Assembly: GCA_017545245.1 (NCBI GenBank)
Contig: JAFWPB010000058.1
Coordinates: 1 to 64,000, forward strand
Direction of reading: 5' to 3'
Source: Clostridiales bacterium
GTDB lineage: Bacteria; Bacillota; Clostridia; Saccharofermentanales; Saccharofermentanaceae
Length of the DNA: 64,000 bases
Position numbers and translations under genes: made by a program. The notes below the pieces were generated by a model. It had not been told where the DNA came from. It saw only the letters and a program-made list of their open reading frames with translations, and did not search any database. Below, piece after piece: positions 1-7,813 of the stretch; position 1 is the first letter of the stretch; each line of letters starts with the position of its first letter.

Positions 1-930
1 AGTCGGTGTATTGGTCGGCTTGGGAGTCGGCGTATTTGTCGGCTTGGGAGTCGGTGTATTGGTCGGCTTGGGAGTCGGCGTATTTGTCGGCTTGGGAGTC
101 GGTGTATTTGTTGGCTTCGGGGTCGGCGTATTTGTCGGCTTCGGAGTCGGTGTATTGGTCGGCTTTCGAGTCGGCGTATTCGTCGGCTTTTTAGTCGGCG
201 TATTCGTCGGTTTCGTAGTCGGAGTATATGTCGGTTTTTTGGTCGGCGAGATGGTTGGCTTAGTTGTATTGGTAGGCCTCGGAGTTGGTGTATATGTTGT
301 TTTTTTCGTTGGAGTCGGAGTAGGAGCAGCACCTACATATATTATATTTCCACTTATAGCATCACTAGCAACATTGGTAGTTCTGTACAAATAAAAATTC
401 GGTCGATTGTACGAAGTATAGAAAGCCTTTGACTCAATTTTCTGAACCGATTCAGGGATATGTACTTCTTGGAGAGAAGAACAATATGAAAAAGCTCCTG
501 CTCCAATCAATTTCAATGTATTAGGGAAAGTGATCGTCACAAGATTATCAGCTCTTGTAAAAGCATTCGCTTGAATACCGACAATTCCTTCCGATATAAC
601 AACAGAACTATAAAAATTCTTGTAACCAAAGACGTTAGATCCAATAGAGGTTACCTTATATCCATCAATATTGCTGGGAATAACCAGTTCATGTCCATAT
701 CCGGTCGAATAATGGATCATTTCATTAAAATACACGATCTCATATGTTCCGTCCGAAAGCATCTGTAATGTGTATTCATTATCGTGACTATAAACATATT
801 GGGCTTCCGTAACAAAGTCATCGTCGTCTTCTGCCAAGACTGTATGTGATTGATTTACACTTAGTGACGATAAAAGAACAGCAATAACAGCAAGCGCGCA
901 TCCCAAACGCTTCCATCTCATTTCAACCAT
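1..930 (-). CDS. BspA-like leucine-rich-repeat surface protein with Pro-Thr repeat tail, C-terminus cut by window edge
   Basis: Reading from 930 down to the edge gives 310 codons without a stop. The start ATG at 930 follows an AAGGAG ribosome-binding site by 7 bases. Residues about 5-30 look like a signal peptide (hydrophobic ALAVIAVLL, then a likely cleavage near TVLAED). Residues about 75-185 match the BspA/LRR_5 pattern ([46 protein letters not shown]). From about residue 205 the protein is a Pro/Thr/Lys linker that turns into a regular NTPTPKPT repeat running off the edge. The family is secreted or wall-attached and often binds host or polymer ligands; the anchoring domain, if any, lies outside. 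The function is inferred only at family level. Confidence 0.8.
   Translation of the reverse strand, partial: MVEMRWKRLGCALAVIAVLLSSLSVNQSHTVLAEDDDDFVTEAQYVYSHDNEYTLQMLSDGTYEIVYFNEMIHYSTGYGHELVIPSNIDGYKVTSIGSNVFGYKNFYSSVVISEGIVGIQANAFTRADNLVTITFPNTLKLIGAGAFSYCSSLQEVHIPESVQKIESKAFYTSYNRPNFYLYRTTNVASDAISGNIIYVGAAPTPTPTKKTTYTPTPRPTNTTKPTISPTKKPTYTPTTKPTNTPTKKPTNTPTRKPTNTPTPKPTNTPTPKPTNTPTPKPTNTPTPKPTNTPTPKPTNTPTPKPTNTPT
14..253. repeat. Tandem 24-bp repeat array encoding NTPTPKPT
   Basis: Ten consecutive 24-base units run from 14 to 253. The first four are nearly identical, and units 14-61 and 62-109 form an almost perfect 48-base duplication. Units become more diverged toward 253, i.e. toward the N-terminus of the encoded protein. 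The array continues beyond the left edge. Confidence 0.9.
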
Positions 931-1030
931 AATACATCTCCTTCAATTATCCTGCTCACGATTATACAATACTTCAGAAAGAAATACACTCGTTTTCAAA
1001 ATTATCAAAGAAAAAGTAGAATGTAATTAA

Positions 1031-2182
1031 TCAACGAAAAGAAGCGTATTTACGGAGCCATGCCGGATTCTCATATGTTCCGTCAGAACTCATCAGACAG
1101 CCATAGCAAAGATCGTCCGCAATCTCAAGGATCAGATCTGAAACCTCAAGATCATCTTTCCATTTACTATCTATTGCCGAATACCCTATCCAGGAACCAA
1201 GAATATTACCGGTCAGTGCCCCTGTAGAATCGCTGTCACCACCGTGATTTACCGCAGCGATAATCGCCTTGGAAAAATCGTTCTGGTAACGCAAACTGCA
1301 ATAAATGGCAATACAAAGCGCTTCATCACCACACCAGCCATCACCGATATAGGAAATGTTTTCCTCATCAGGATCGGAAGTGTTGTCAGCCAAAGACACA
1401 GCCCGGTCGACCAGATCCAGGAAAACACCAAGGTGTTTCCGCTCCGGGAAAAGTTTCGCGATCATCTTCTTTCCATCCAGAATGATCTCACGAAGACTCA
1501 TCTTATTGTCCGGATCTACACAATGCTTGATAATATGGGCCAGGAATGCCGCCGGCATGAAGCCCAAAGAATGAGAATGCGTAAGCGCAGCAATCTCCGC
1601 AGCTTCCATATCTACAAATTCATCTTCTTTATCGTGATAAAGCAATGCAATCGGAGCAACACGCATGACTCCGCCACATCCTTTACTATGATTGATCCTT
1701 CGTGATGTTGAACCCTGCTCACCGCTTGAAAGCGCGTCAAGGCAAGTCGCACCAGGCGCACGACAATCCCACAGTTCTTTTCTTTCTGTGATCCAGCAAA
1801 GGTTTTGTGCATTGGCAAAAGAACTTCTCTGCGTCTTGAGCCAGTCCAGATATGCAAGATATACATACGATCTGGGGCTGCCGGAAAAACCACGGAGCGC
1901 CGCACGTGTCTGCCCGACCAGAAGGCCATTGGCAGTAAACAGACTCATCTGTGTATCGTCAGAGATTCTTGCTTTACCATAAGAAGGGTCGATCTTGTAT
2001 TCCGAAATACCTTCCTGACCATAGTTCCCTATAATCGTCTCATACGAACTGAATTCTACTGGAAACCCAAGTGCATCTCCTGCCGCACCACCGATCATAC
2101 ATCCGCGGATCTTATCCAGGGATGCCTCACGATACTCAACGATTTTCAACACTTCAGCCGGAAGCTTTGACTTATCCAACAC
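1031..2182 (-). CDS. ADP-ribosylglycohydrolase family protein (DraG/ARH type)
   Basis: This protein of about 383 residues has the ADP-ribosylglycohydrolase fold signatures. GGAAGDALG followed by PVEF near residue 32 and ISDDTQM near residue 74 form the N-terminal metal site, and HGGDSDSTGALTGN near residue 313 supplies the second pair of metal-binding aspartates. Such enzymes remove ADP-ribose from proteins, nucleic acids or small molecules in the cytosol using two Mg/Mn ions. No ATG is in frame at the start: TTG at 2185 or GTG at 2182 are the candidates. GTG is preferred because GAAGG lies 7 bases upstream. No ADP-ribosyltransferase or antitoxin partner is adjacent, so the substrate is unknown. 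It probably has its own promoter (extended -10 at 2214-2222). Confidence 0.88.
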   Translation of the reverse strand: MLDKSKLPAEVLKIVEYREASLDKIRGCMIGGAAGDALGFPVEFSSYETIIGNYGQEGISEYKIDPSYGKARISDDTQMSLFTANGLLVGQTRAALRGFSGSPRSYVYLAYLDWLKTQRSSFANAQNLCWITERKELWDCRAPGATCLDALSSGEQGSTSRRINHSKGCGGVMRVAPIALLYHDKEDEFVDMEAAEIAALTHSHSLGFMPAAFLAHIIKHCVDPDNKMSLREIILDGKKMIAKLFPERKHLGVFLDLVDRAVSLADNTSDPDEENISYIGDGWCGDEALCIAIYCSLRYQNDFSKAIIAAVNHGGDSDSTGALTGNILGSWIGYSAIDSKWKDDLEVSDLILEIADDLCYGCLMSSDGTYENPAWLRKYASFR

Positions 2183-2213
2183 CAAACCACCTTCTTCCCA
2201 TTAAGGTGATTCT

Positions 2214-2222
2214 ATTATATCA
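2214..2222 (-). promoter_or_regulatory. Extended -10 promoter for the ADP-ribosylglycohydrolase gene
   Basis: The minus strand reads TGATATAAT, a perfect extended -10 element (TGnTATAAT), about 32 bases upstream of the GTG start. No convincing -35 hexamer is visible, as is common for extended -10 promoters. Confidence 0.55.
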
Positions 2223-2248
2223 GATACGACACTATCCCGCGAGGCGAA

Positions 2249-2593
2249 TTACTTATCCAGCTTATCCTTCACCGACTCAACTGCGCTCTGGACCGTTTCT
2301 TTCACGTTTCCGACATCCTTGATCTCGCTTGAAATCACGCTGGCCACTGTCGTCTTTGCATCATCTACAGCACCCACAACGCTTTCTTTCACACTCTCAA
2401 CCGCGCTCGACGCCTTCTCCTTAACATCATCGACAATTGATTCCTTCTTCGATTCTACAAAGCTTTCCGCACCCTGCGAGATCTCTGAAACCTTTTCCTC
2501 TGCTTTTTCCTTCAGGTTCCAACAGCCATAGCAATTCACAAGGATTACCAAGGCAAATACGACTAATGCAGTTCTTTTCAAAAGTTTATTCAT
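2249..2593 (-). CDS. Small membrane-targeted protein with amphipathic helical repeats
   Basis: The start is MNKLLKRTALVVF at 2593, with GGAAG about 8 bases upstream; a longer reading is less likely. The product is 114 residues: a basic N-terminus, one hydrophobic segment at about residues 7-22, then a Lys/Glu/Val/Ala-rich region without prolines. That region repeats the pattern VESVKE..V..AV and resembles LEA or YtxH/apolipoprotein-type amphipathic helices. Two cysteines (NCYGC) follow the hydrophobic segment, but neither forms a clean lipobox. The ATG overlaps the stop of the upstream zinc-ribbon membrane gene by 8 bases, so the two are probably co-translated. The function is unknown; a role in envelope stress or in organising the partner protein is speculation. 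Confidence 0.7.
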   Translation of the reverse strand: MNKLLKRTALVVFALVILVNCYGCWNLKEKAEEKVSEISQGAESFVESKKESIVDDVKEKASSAVESVKESVVGAVDDAKTTVASVISSEIKDVGNVKETVQSAVESVKDKLDK

Positions 2594-3218
2594 GACTGAT
2601 ACTTCCTTTCTTAAATGAAACAATGTCCTTCCATGAGTAGGAAACACGCTCAACTCTTATCATAAAAATCAGCTTGATAACATTAAATACCACAAACCAT
2701 ATCATCGCTCCGGAATATATTACGGAAAAAGCACTTAGGACGCCACAGATCAGGCAAGCCAGCATGATCTGTCTGAAATATCTGTCTTTGGTAAAAAACA
2801 GGCTGACTGCGGCAATGAGCGCCAGCTGGATAAATGAAGCCGGCATACGGATGCACTTTTGTGTAAATGTCATATCACCCAGAAATGAGTATAGCGCAAA
2901 CAACACACAGATGACAGATTCAGCAATACAGACATATTGGAGCTGTTTCTTGATCCTGTCCTTCTCCGCTTTTTCCTTTCGGAGTTTTTCTTCGAGTTCT
3001 CTCTGACGGATCGCCTCTTCTCTTTCCTGCTTCCACTTCGCTTCCGTATCGCGCTGCGCCTGAATGCGCCCCATCTCGCGATCGTAACCTTCCGCATACT
3101 CGCCGCTAAGCTCGATCCAGACATTTTTCCCGCAAACAGAGCAGACAGCTGTTCTGTTTTCAGGTTGGATCTTCATATTCGCGCCACACCCCGGGCAACT
3201 CATATCAACCAGCTTCAT
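2586..3218 (-). CDS. Zinc-ribbon, coiled-coil, multi-pass membrane protein of unknown function
   Basis: The 210-residue product begins with a zinc ribbon (CPGC at residues 8-11 and CSVC at 26-29). A highly charged Glu/Lys/Arg coiled coil follows at about 45-93, and then about four hydrophobic segments fill residues 94-190. The tail is short and basic. The start ATG has AAAGGAG 8 bases upstream. It forms an overlapping pair with the small amphipathic protein downstream. A cytoplasmic zinc ribbon tethered to a membrane domain suggests a scaffold or sensor, but no family name can be assigned from sequence alone. Confidence 0.75.
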   Translation of the reverse strand: MKLVDMSCPGCGANMKIQPENRTAVCSVCGKNVWIELSGEYAEGYDREMGRIQAQRDTEAKWKQEREEAIRQRELEEKLRKEKAEKDRIKKQLQYVCIAESVICVLFALYSFLGDMTFTQKCIRMPASFIQLALIAAVSLFFTKDRYFRQIMLACLICGVLSAFSVIYSGAMIWFVVFNVIKLIFMIRVERVSYSWKDIVSFKKGSISHE

Positions 3219-3269
3219 ACTGCGGCTCCTTTCGTCGCTTCGGCAAGAATATTTTTATCTTTCGTCTGA

Positions 3270-3278
3270 ATTATATCA
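3270..3278 (-). promoter_or_regulatory. Extended -10 promoter for the zinc-ribbon membrane gene pair
   Basis: The minus strand reads TGATATAAT, the same 9-mer seen upstream of the ADP-ribosylglycohydrolase gene, about 52 bases before the ATG at 3218. No good -35 is visible. Confidence 0.5.
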
Positions 3279-3295
3279 CACGCTTCATTTTGTTA

Positions 3296-3304
3296 TGTTA
3301 TTAT
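3296..3304 (+). promoter_or_regulatory. Weak candidate extended -10 promoter for the lipoprotein gene
   Basis: TGTTATTAT on the plus strand fits TGnTATAAT with one mismatch and lies 37 bases before the ATG at 3342. It would fire away from the minus-strand promoter at 3270-3278. Support is from pattern only. Confidence 0.3.
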
Positions 3305-3341
3305 TCTGTCATGAATAATGAAGAATAATTCGGAGGAAATT

Positions 3342-3953
3342 ATGAGAAAGAGACTCTCATTGATCGTAACACTGATTTTTCTGGCTTCCAGCCTTCCTGC
3401 CTGCCAATCCAAGGCCAAACTTGATCTGGCCAGTTTTGAAAAGTACGCGCTCCAGGATCTTCATTTGGAAAAAACCGACAGCACAACATGGTTAAATAAC
3501 GCTTATTATGACTTGGACCATACAATCGACCCTGCTTCAGAAGAATCATTGAAGCTTGACCACACTGCACAGGTCTATTCGACCGCAGACGGAAATGTTG
3601 CCAGCGCAATGGCTGTGGTCTACAACGATTATCAGGACAAAAAAGAAGCCAAAGCGTATTTTGAGTCCCTGGTGGCCAGTGAAAAAGAAATGCTTTCAAG
3701 CGAAACGAAAGATCATGTAATCAAAGAAGGAAGCGGTTATCTTCTGGTCCTGACTGTAGAAAACCGGTCAAACTGGACATTCGAATGCTTATATTACCAG
3801 AGTGATGTAATTCTTTTTGTTTCCATCAATATTGGTGCAAGTGATGTGCGGAAAATCAATCAGGAATGGTTGAAAAACGTAAAAACATTCTTTTCAGATC
3901 TGAACCTGACGTCTCCGTTTACATTGTCTCCGGATATCGACAAACTCGCTTAA
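3342..3953 (+). CDS. Predicted lipoprotein of unknown function
   Basis: The start at 3342 is chosen because CGGAGGA precedes it at good spacing; an upstream ATG at 3318 lacks this. Residues 1-22 are a lipoprotein signal with lipobox LPAC. The mature 180-residue domain has alternating strands and helices (for example NVASAMAVVYNDYQD and VILFVSIN) and resembles small extracytoplasmic lipoproteins of Clostridia, but I do not recognise the family. Its stop shares the bases TTAA with the stop of the convergent psd gene, a 4-base overlap that leaves no room for a terminator between them. Confidence 0.75.
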   Translation: MRKRLSLIVTLIFLASSLPACQSKAKLDLASFEKYALQDLHLEKTDSTTWLNNAYYDLDHTIDPASEESLKLDHTAQVYSTADGNVASAMAVVYNDYQDKKEAKAYFESLVASEKEMLSSETKDHVIKEGSGYLLVLTVENRSNWTFECLYYQSDVILFVSINIGASDVRKINQEWLKNVKTFFSDLNLTSPFTLSPDIDKLA

Positions 3954-4816
3954 GAACGGCTCGCACTCCCGATCGTTTCATGGTAACGAAGCTTCACTTC
4001 CAGTCCTTTTTCCAGATGCTCCGAAATATCCGGTTCAAGGACGAGTTGTCCATCTTTAACAAGAACGACGATCGTTGATCCGCCGAGACGGAAATGCCCT
4101 TTTTCCTGTCCTTTGGAAAAGCTCTGCAAATCGTGATTGACGATACGGCCGACCATCAGTGCACCGACCTCAATTACGATCATCTCACCGAAATGATCTG
4201 TTTCCAGTACGGTTACGACACGACTGTTCTCCTGATACACCTTGTAATTGCTGGAAATATCGCAGACGGTGTGCAGCCTGCCTTTGATCGGATACGTTTT
4301 CTTGATCCTTCCACTATCCGGGAAACCATATCGATGGTAATCATCGACGGAAAGACGGAATACCAGGCACTTTCCTCCTTCATAGCCGGACAGGTCCACC
4401 TTATCGCCTACGAGTTCAGGGACCGTATAGAGATTCCCCTTGATTTGGATCTGATTCTTTTCATCGATCGGATAACAGGAAAGCTTGCTGTCTGCAAGGG
4501 ATACAAAAGAATCCTCCGAAACATCCATCGGGCGCTTTTCCGCCTTGATCTCACGGGTAAAGAAATCATTGAGCGACTTATACTTCTTCGGAACATACTC
4601 ACTCATATCGATCTTGTTCTTCGTGATAAAACCCTTGATTGCAGGTTTTGAGAAGAAAGTATCTGTATAGACCCCACCGATCTTCGAGATCGGACGTGAA
4701 AGCACAAGTGGCATGATAAATCTGCCGAAAGCCGTTCCGTAGAGTTTCTTTAGAAAACCTCCACCATACTGCACATCCTCGTAATAAGACTTGTTTTTCC
4801 GATCGTACACTTGCAT
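3950..4816 (-). CDS. psd: Phosphatidylserine decarboxylase proenzyme
   Basis: This enzyme decarboxylates phosphatidylserine to phosphatidylethanolamine at the membrane. The autocleavage motif LGGST is present; its Ser (about residue 247) would become the pyruvoyl group, leaving a short alpha chain. The Asp of SLADSK (about 109) and the His of DDYHRYGF (about 161) fit the Asp-His-Ser autoprocessing triad. The start MQVYDRKN at 4816 is preferred because it aligns with the usual clostridial N-terminus and has AGAGG 6 bases upstream; longer readings only add an Arg-rich stretch overlapping the preceding acyltransferase gene. The upstream gene is a membrane acyltransferase. No phosphatidylserine synthase gene is in the window; CdsA at 33.7 kb supplies the precursor CDP-diacylglycerol. 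Confidence 0.9.
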   Translation of the reverse strand: MQVYDRKNKSYYEDVQYGGGFLKKLYGTAFGRFIMPLVLSRPISKIGGVYTDTFFSKPAIKGFITKNKIDMSEYVPKKYKSLNDFFTREIKAEKRPMDVSEDSFVSLADSKLSCYPIDEKNQIQIKGNLYTVPELVGDKVDLSGYEGGKCLVFRLSVDDYHRYGFPDSGRIKKTYPIKGRLHTVCDISSNYKVYQENSRVVTVLETDHFGEMIVIEVGALMVGRIVNHDLQSFSKGQEKGHFRLGGSTIVVLVKDGQLVLEPDISEHLEKGLEVKLRYHETIGSASRS

Positions 4817-4844
4817 CTTCAACCTCTGTACCAGCATGAAATAG

Positions 4845-6122
4845 TCACGCAGGAACCTCTTCCTTTTTCTTCTTCTTCGGGAAAAGAACTTTCTTAATGA
4901 AGTAGGTAATGTAATATTCTGCAACACCCAGGATCACAGTCACGGCAAATACGCCTAAAGCATAAATCAGGAGATTATACTTATTGGCCTTGATCGGCGA
5001 TGTGGAATTCTTCTGGAGGAAACGCATCATCTCGATCGCCATCAGGTTCATAAGATATGTATCCAGCGAGAATTTTCCGAAGAATCTCGTGACCGGATTG
5101 CTTGCGTGATACTTCATTAACAGAAGGACCGCAAGGAGAGCAACCAGAATAAAAAGTGGAAGCTGGCAGAAATACGTCTTCATTTTCGCATAGACGCCAG
5201 GACCCTTTCCCATGTACTCGGTCCAATATCCGATGTTCGACTGTGCCCAGTCAGACAGCTTATACGCAACCAGGGCAAGGACCATGACTATATGCAGCTT
5301 AAGAGCATAGAACTTCTGGAAGAAGCCCACAAGTGCTTTTTCATAATTCGCAAAGATAAGTCCGACAAGGAACGCGATGGAGGAATTGACCCACCATTCT
5401 CCGTTAAACCACAGCACCTTCTGCTGTTTCCACCATGTCGTATCTGGATGGTTCCAGTCCAGCCACCAGTTTTTCGAACCACTCCACCATGCAAAGTGGC
5501 CGTTATAGCTGAAGGCAAGCCCCATACCAATGATCACAAGGAAGATAACCGCGAAGCAGATCGGACGTTTCTTGATAAACCGGAAAGTAAAGAAAAAGGC
5601 AAAATACAATATCGTCAGAACGATGGGGAACCATGCATACTGGTTCATCATGGTAAGGCCTGTAAAGTTGCAGATCCACTGCGCGGCCGGCATTTTCACC
5701 TTGGAAATATAAAGATAAAGGCCATAGATAAGAACATTCACATAGAACGGGAGCATGATCGATTTAACGATACGGTTCTTCACAAAGCCTTTCAGATAAT
5801 TCTCTTTCGTGTTCAGGCTCTTGATCAGGCCATAGCCGGAGCAAAAGAAGAATAAAGCAACAAAGTAGGCACCAGCATTTACAAAACCGGAGAGCACTTT
5901 AGATTCCTGGAAAAGCGTTTCCTGGGAAATGTGATGCAGGATAACACCGATCGCAGCAAAGCCCCGCAAAGACTTCATGGTGTCTAAGCTTGCATAATCA
6001 TCGTGAAACTCTTTCGTTCCGAATTTATTCTTTCCGCCCCAAAGAACCAGGACAAATAAAAAATAGTATGCGCACTGTTTTAATATCAGCCACACACTCA
6101 TCCCCTTCATGAAATCGAACAT
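4845..6122 (-). CDS. Membrane acyltransferase, family 3 (OafA/YrhL-like)
   Basis: The 425-residue product has about ten hydrophobic segments. The family's N-terminal motif is recognisable: RGFAAIGVILHHIS near residue 55, followed by a membrane segment and FFFCSGYGLIKS. The catalytic His of acyltransferase-3 proteins corresponds to one of the HH pair. The family moves acetyl or other acyl groups from the cytoplasm to surface sugars, peptidoglycan or lipids. The C-terminus is a run of lysines and glutamates (KKKKKEE). The RBS (GGAGG) is about 12 bases from the ATG, rather far. The gene lies 28 bases before psd, so the two are probably co-transcribed and may both act on envelope composition. The acyl acceptor is unknown. 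Confidence 0.8.
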   Translation of the reverse strand: MFDFMKGMSVWLILKQCAYYFLFVLVLWGGKNKFGTKEFHDDYASLDTMKSLRGFAAIGVILHHISQETLFQESKVLSGFVNAGAYFVALFFFCSGYGLIKSLNTKENYLKGFVKNRIVKSIMLPFYVNVLIYGLYLYISKVKMPAAQWICNFTGLTMMNQYAWFPIVLTILYFAFFFTFRFIKKRPICFAVIFLVIIGMGLAFSYNGHFAWWSGSKNWWLDWNHPDTTWWKQQKVLWFNGEWWVNSSIAFLVGLIFANYEKALVGFFQKFYALKLHIVMVLALVAYKLSDWAQSNIGYWTEYMGKGPGVYAKMKTYFCQLPLFILVALLAVLLLMKYHASNPVTRFFGKFSLDTYLMNLMAIEMMRFLQKNSTSPIKANKYNLLIYALGVFAVTVILGVAEYYITYFIKKVLFPKKKKKEEVPA

Positions 6123-6317
6123 ACTAATACAATTCCTCCATTACCCTCATTGCATCCTATATTTTCGCACACTTGTTATCGATTGAAAACCTGAGAAACA
6201 CAAGAAAAATCCGATTTCTTCCCGATTTATTCATAATTTCGTAAATATATACATAAATTTGTTCCGTAAACTAATCAATAAGAATACGGAGTACCCTCTT
6301 TGTAGTTTCTTTATAGG

Positions 6318-6358
6318 AAGCGCCCCTTCAAATTTATTGAAAGGGCGCTTGCTTTTTT
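6318..6358 (+). terminator. Rho-independent terminator oriented on the plus strand, no matching gene
   Basis: A 14-base stem (6318-6331 with 6337-6350, one mismatch) and a 5-base loop are followed by GCTTTTTT on the plus strand. Read on the minus strand, as would be needed for the citrate synthase gene ending at 6367, there is no U-tract after the hairpin. The surrounding region 6123-6366 holds no other gene that I can support. Confidence 0.6.
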
Positions 6359-6366
6359 ATCTGAAA

Positions 6367-7749
6367 TTACACTTCCGGATCCTCATCACATCTTCTGTCG
6401 TCCATCGAGATATAACCTCTTCTCTTTCGGACAGATTTATATGCCGGACGCATGATACGCCCACCCGAAACCAGTTCTTCGATACGGTGTGCGCTCCATC
6501 CTGCAATTCTGGCGCAGGCAAACAACGGCGTAAACAGTTCCGGTGGAAGTCCGAGCATCGAATAGATGAAACCGGCATAGAAGTCAACATTCGCGCAGAC
6601 GATCTTCTCACTGTTCTTCACACGCTTGAAGACTTCCGGCGCCAGGCGCTCTGTTAATGTATAAAGCTCATACGCATCTTCTTTTCCGCACTCGAACGCC
6701 AAGGATCTGGCATAGTCGCGAAGAAGTCTTGTTCTCGGATCAGAGAGTGTATATACCGCATGACCGATACCATAGATCAGTCCGGAGCGGTCGAATGCCT
6801 GCTTGGTCAGGATCTTCTCAAGATAAGCACTGACTTCAAGTTCATTTCTCCAATTGGAAACATTCTCCATCAGATCCTGCATCATTGCATATGCCTTATT
6901 ACTTGCACCACCATGCTGCGGGCCTTTGAGAGAACCGATCGCTGCAGCAATAACAGAATACGTATCCGAACCAGTCGAAGATACGGCATGCGTCACGAAA
7001 GACGAGTTATTACCACCGCCATGCTCAGCATGAAGGACCAAAGCCAGATCAAGGGTTCTCGCCTCCAGCTCCGTGAATTTTCCGTTCTCACGGATCATGT
7101 GAAGGATATTCTGGGCCGTGTTATATTCCGGAACCGGCGCATGGATAAAAAGGCTCTTCTTCTCTACATAATGGCGTCTTGCCATATACGCGTAGGAAAC
7201 GATCACCGGGAATCTTGCGATCAGCTGGATACATTGACGAAGCACGTTATCGACCTGAATCGAATCCGGATTCTCATCGTAAGAATACAAAGCCAGAACC
7301 GAACGGGCAAGTTTGTTCATGATATCCGGACTTGGTGCTTTCAGGATCATGTCCTCGGTAAAGCCTTCCGGAAGTGCCCGGCAGGAAGCAAGCAATTCGG
7401 CAAAAGAACTCAGCTGCTTTTCTGTCGGAAGTTCACCAAACAACAGAAGATACGCCGTTTCTTCATAACCGAATCTCTTATTCTCGTAGAAACCATGAAC
7501 GATATCAGAAATCTCGATGCCCTGGTAAAAAAGTCTGCCTTCTACCGGAATACGCTCAGCATCATCGACAATATAACTCATAACCTCACCAACTTCAGTA
7601 AGGCCGACAAGTACACCCGTACCATCACGGTTACGAAGGCCGCGCTTAACGTTATACCGCTCATAAAGGAATGGATCGATCTTAGATTTTTCCGTTGCCT
7701 GCGAGGTAAGATCAGCGATCAGTCTTTTTTTCTCTACATCGTCGAACAC
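6367..7749 (-). CDS. Citrate synthase (citrate/2-methylcitrate synthase family)
   Basis: It condenses acetyl-CoA with oxaloacetate to citrate in the cytosol. The three catalytic residues are visible: His243 in HAEHGGGN, His330 in GIGHAVY and Asp388 in NVDFYAG. KGPQHGGASN, typical of the family, is at about 275-284. At 460 residues it is longer than the 370-430 residue bacterial average, with an N-terminal extension of about 45 residues as in clostridial homologues. The start codon is GTG at 7749 with AGGAGG 8 bases upstream. A separate promoter (7783-7812) lies directly at the end of trkH, so it can be expressed independently of the infC operon. Citrate versus methylcitrate specificity cannot be decided from sequence. 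Confidence 0.93.
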   Translation of the reverse strand: MFDDVEKKRLIADLTSQATEKSKIDPFLYERYNVKRGLRNRDGTGVLVGLTEVGEVMSYIVDDAERIPVEGRLFYQGIEISDIVHGFYENKRFGYEETAYLLLFGELPTEKQLSSFAELLASCRALPEGFTEDMILKAPSPDIMNKLARSVLALYSYDENPDSIQVDNVLRQCIQLIARFPVIVSYAYMARRHYVEKKSLFIHAPVPEYNTAQNILHMIRENGKFTELEARTLDLALVLHAEHGGGNNSSFVTHAVSSTGSDTYSVIAAAIGSLKGPQHGGASNKAYAMMQDLMENVSNWRNELEVSAYLEKILTKQAFDRSGLIYGIGHAVYTLSDPRTRLLRDYARSLAFECGKEDAYELYTLTERLAPEVFKRVKNSEKIVCANVDFYAGFIYSMLGLPPELFTPLFACARIAGWSAHRIEELVSGGRIMRPAYKSVRKRRGYISMDDRRCDEDPEV

Positions 7750-7782
7750 TCGAGATTCCTCCTGTCCTTGTCATAGGCATAT

Positions 7783-7812
7783 ATTATCCGCTAGTGTGAA
7801 AAGTTTTGTCAA
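7783..7812 (-). promoter_or_regulatory. Sigma-70 type promoter for citrate synthase
   Basis: The minus strand has TTGACA (7807-7812), an 18-base spacer and GATAAT (7783-7788). The -35 begins one base after the trkH stop codon. Confidence 0.65.
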
Positions 7813-7813
7813 G

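Noticed and set aside
11-394. Gly-Val repeat protein on the plus strand at the left edge
   Set aside because: It is the antisense reading of the Pro-Thr repeat; the minus-strand frame has a signal peptide, LRR domain and ribosome-binding site.
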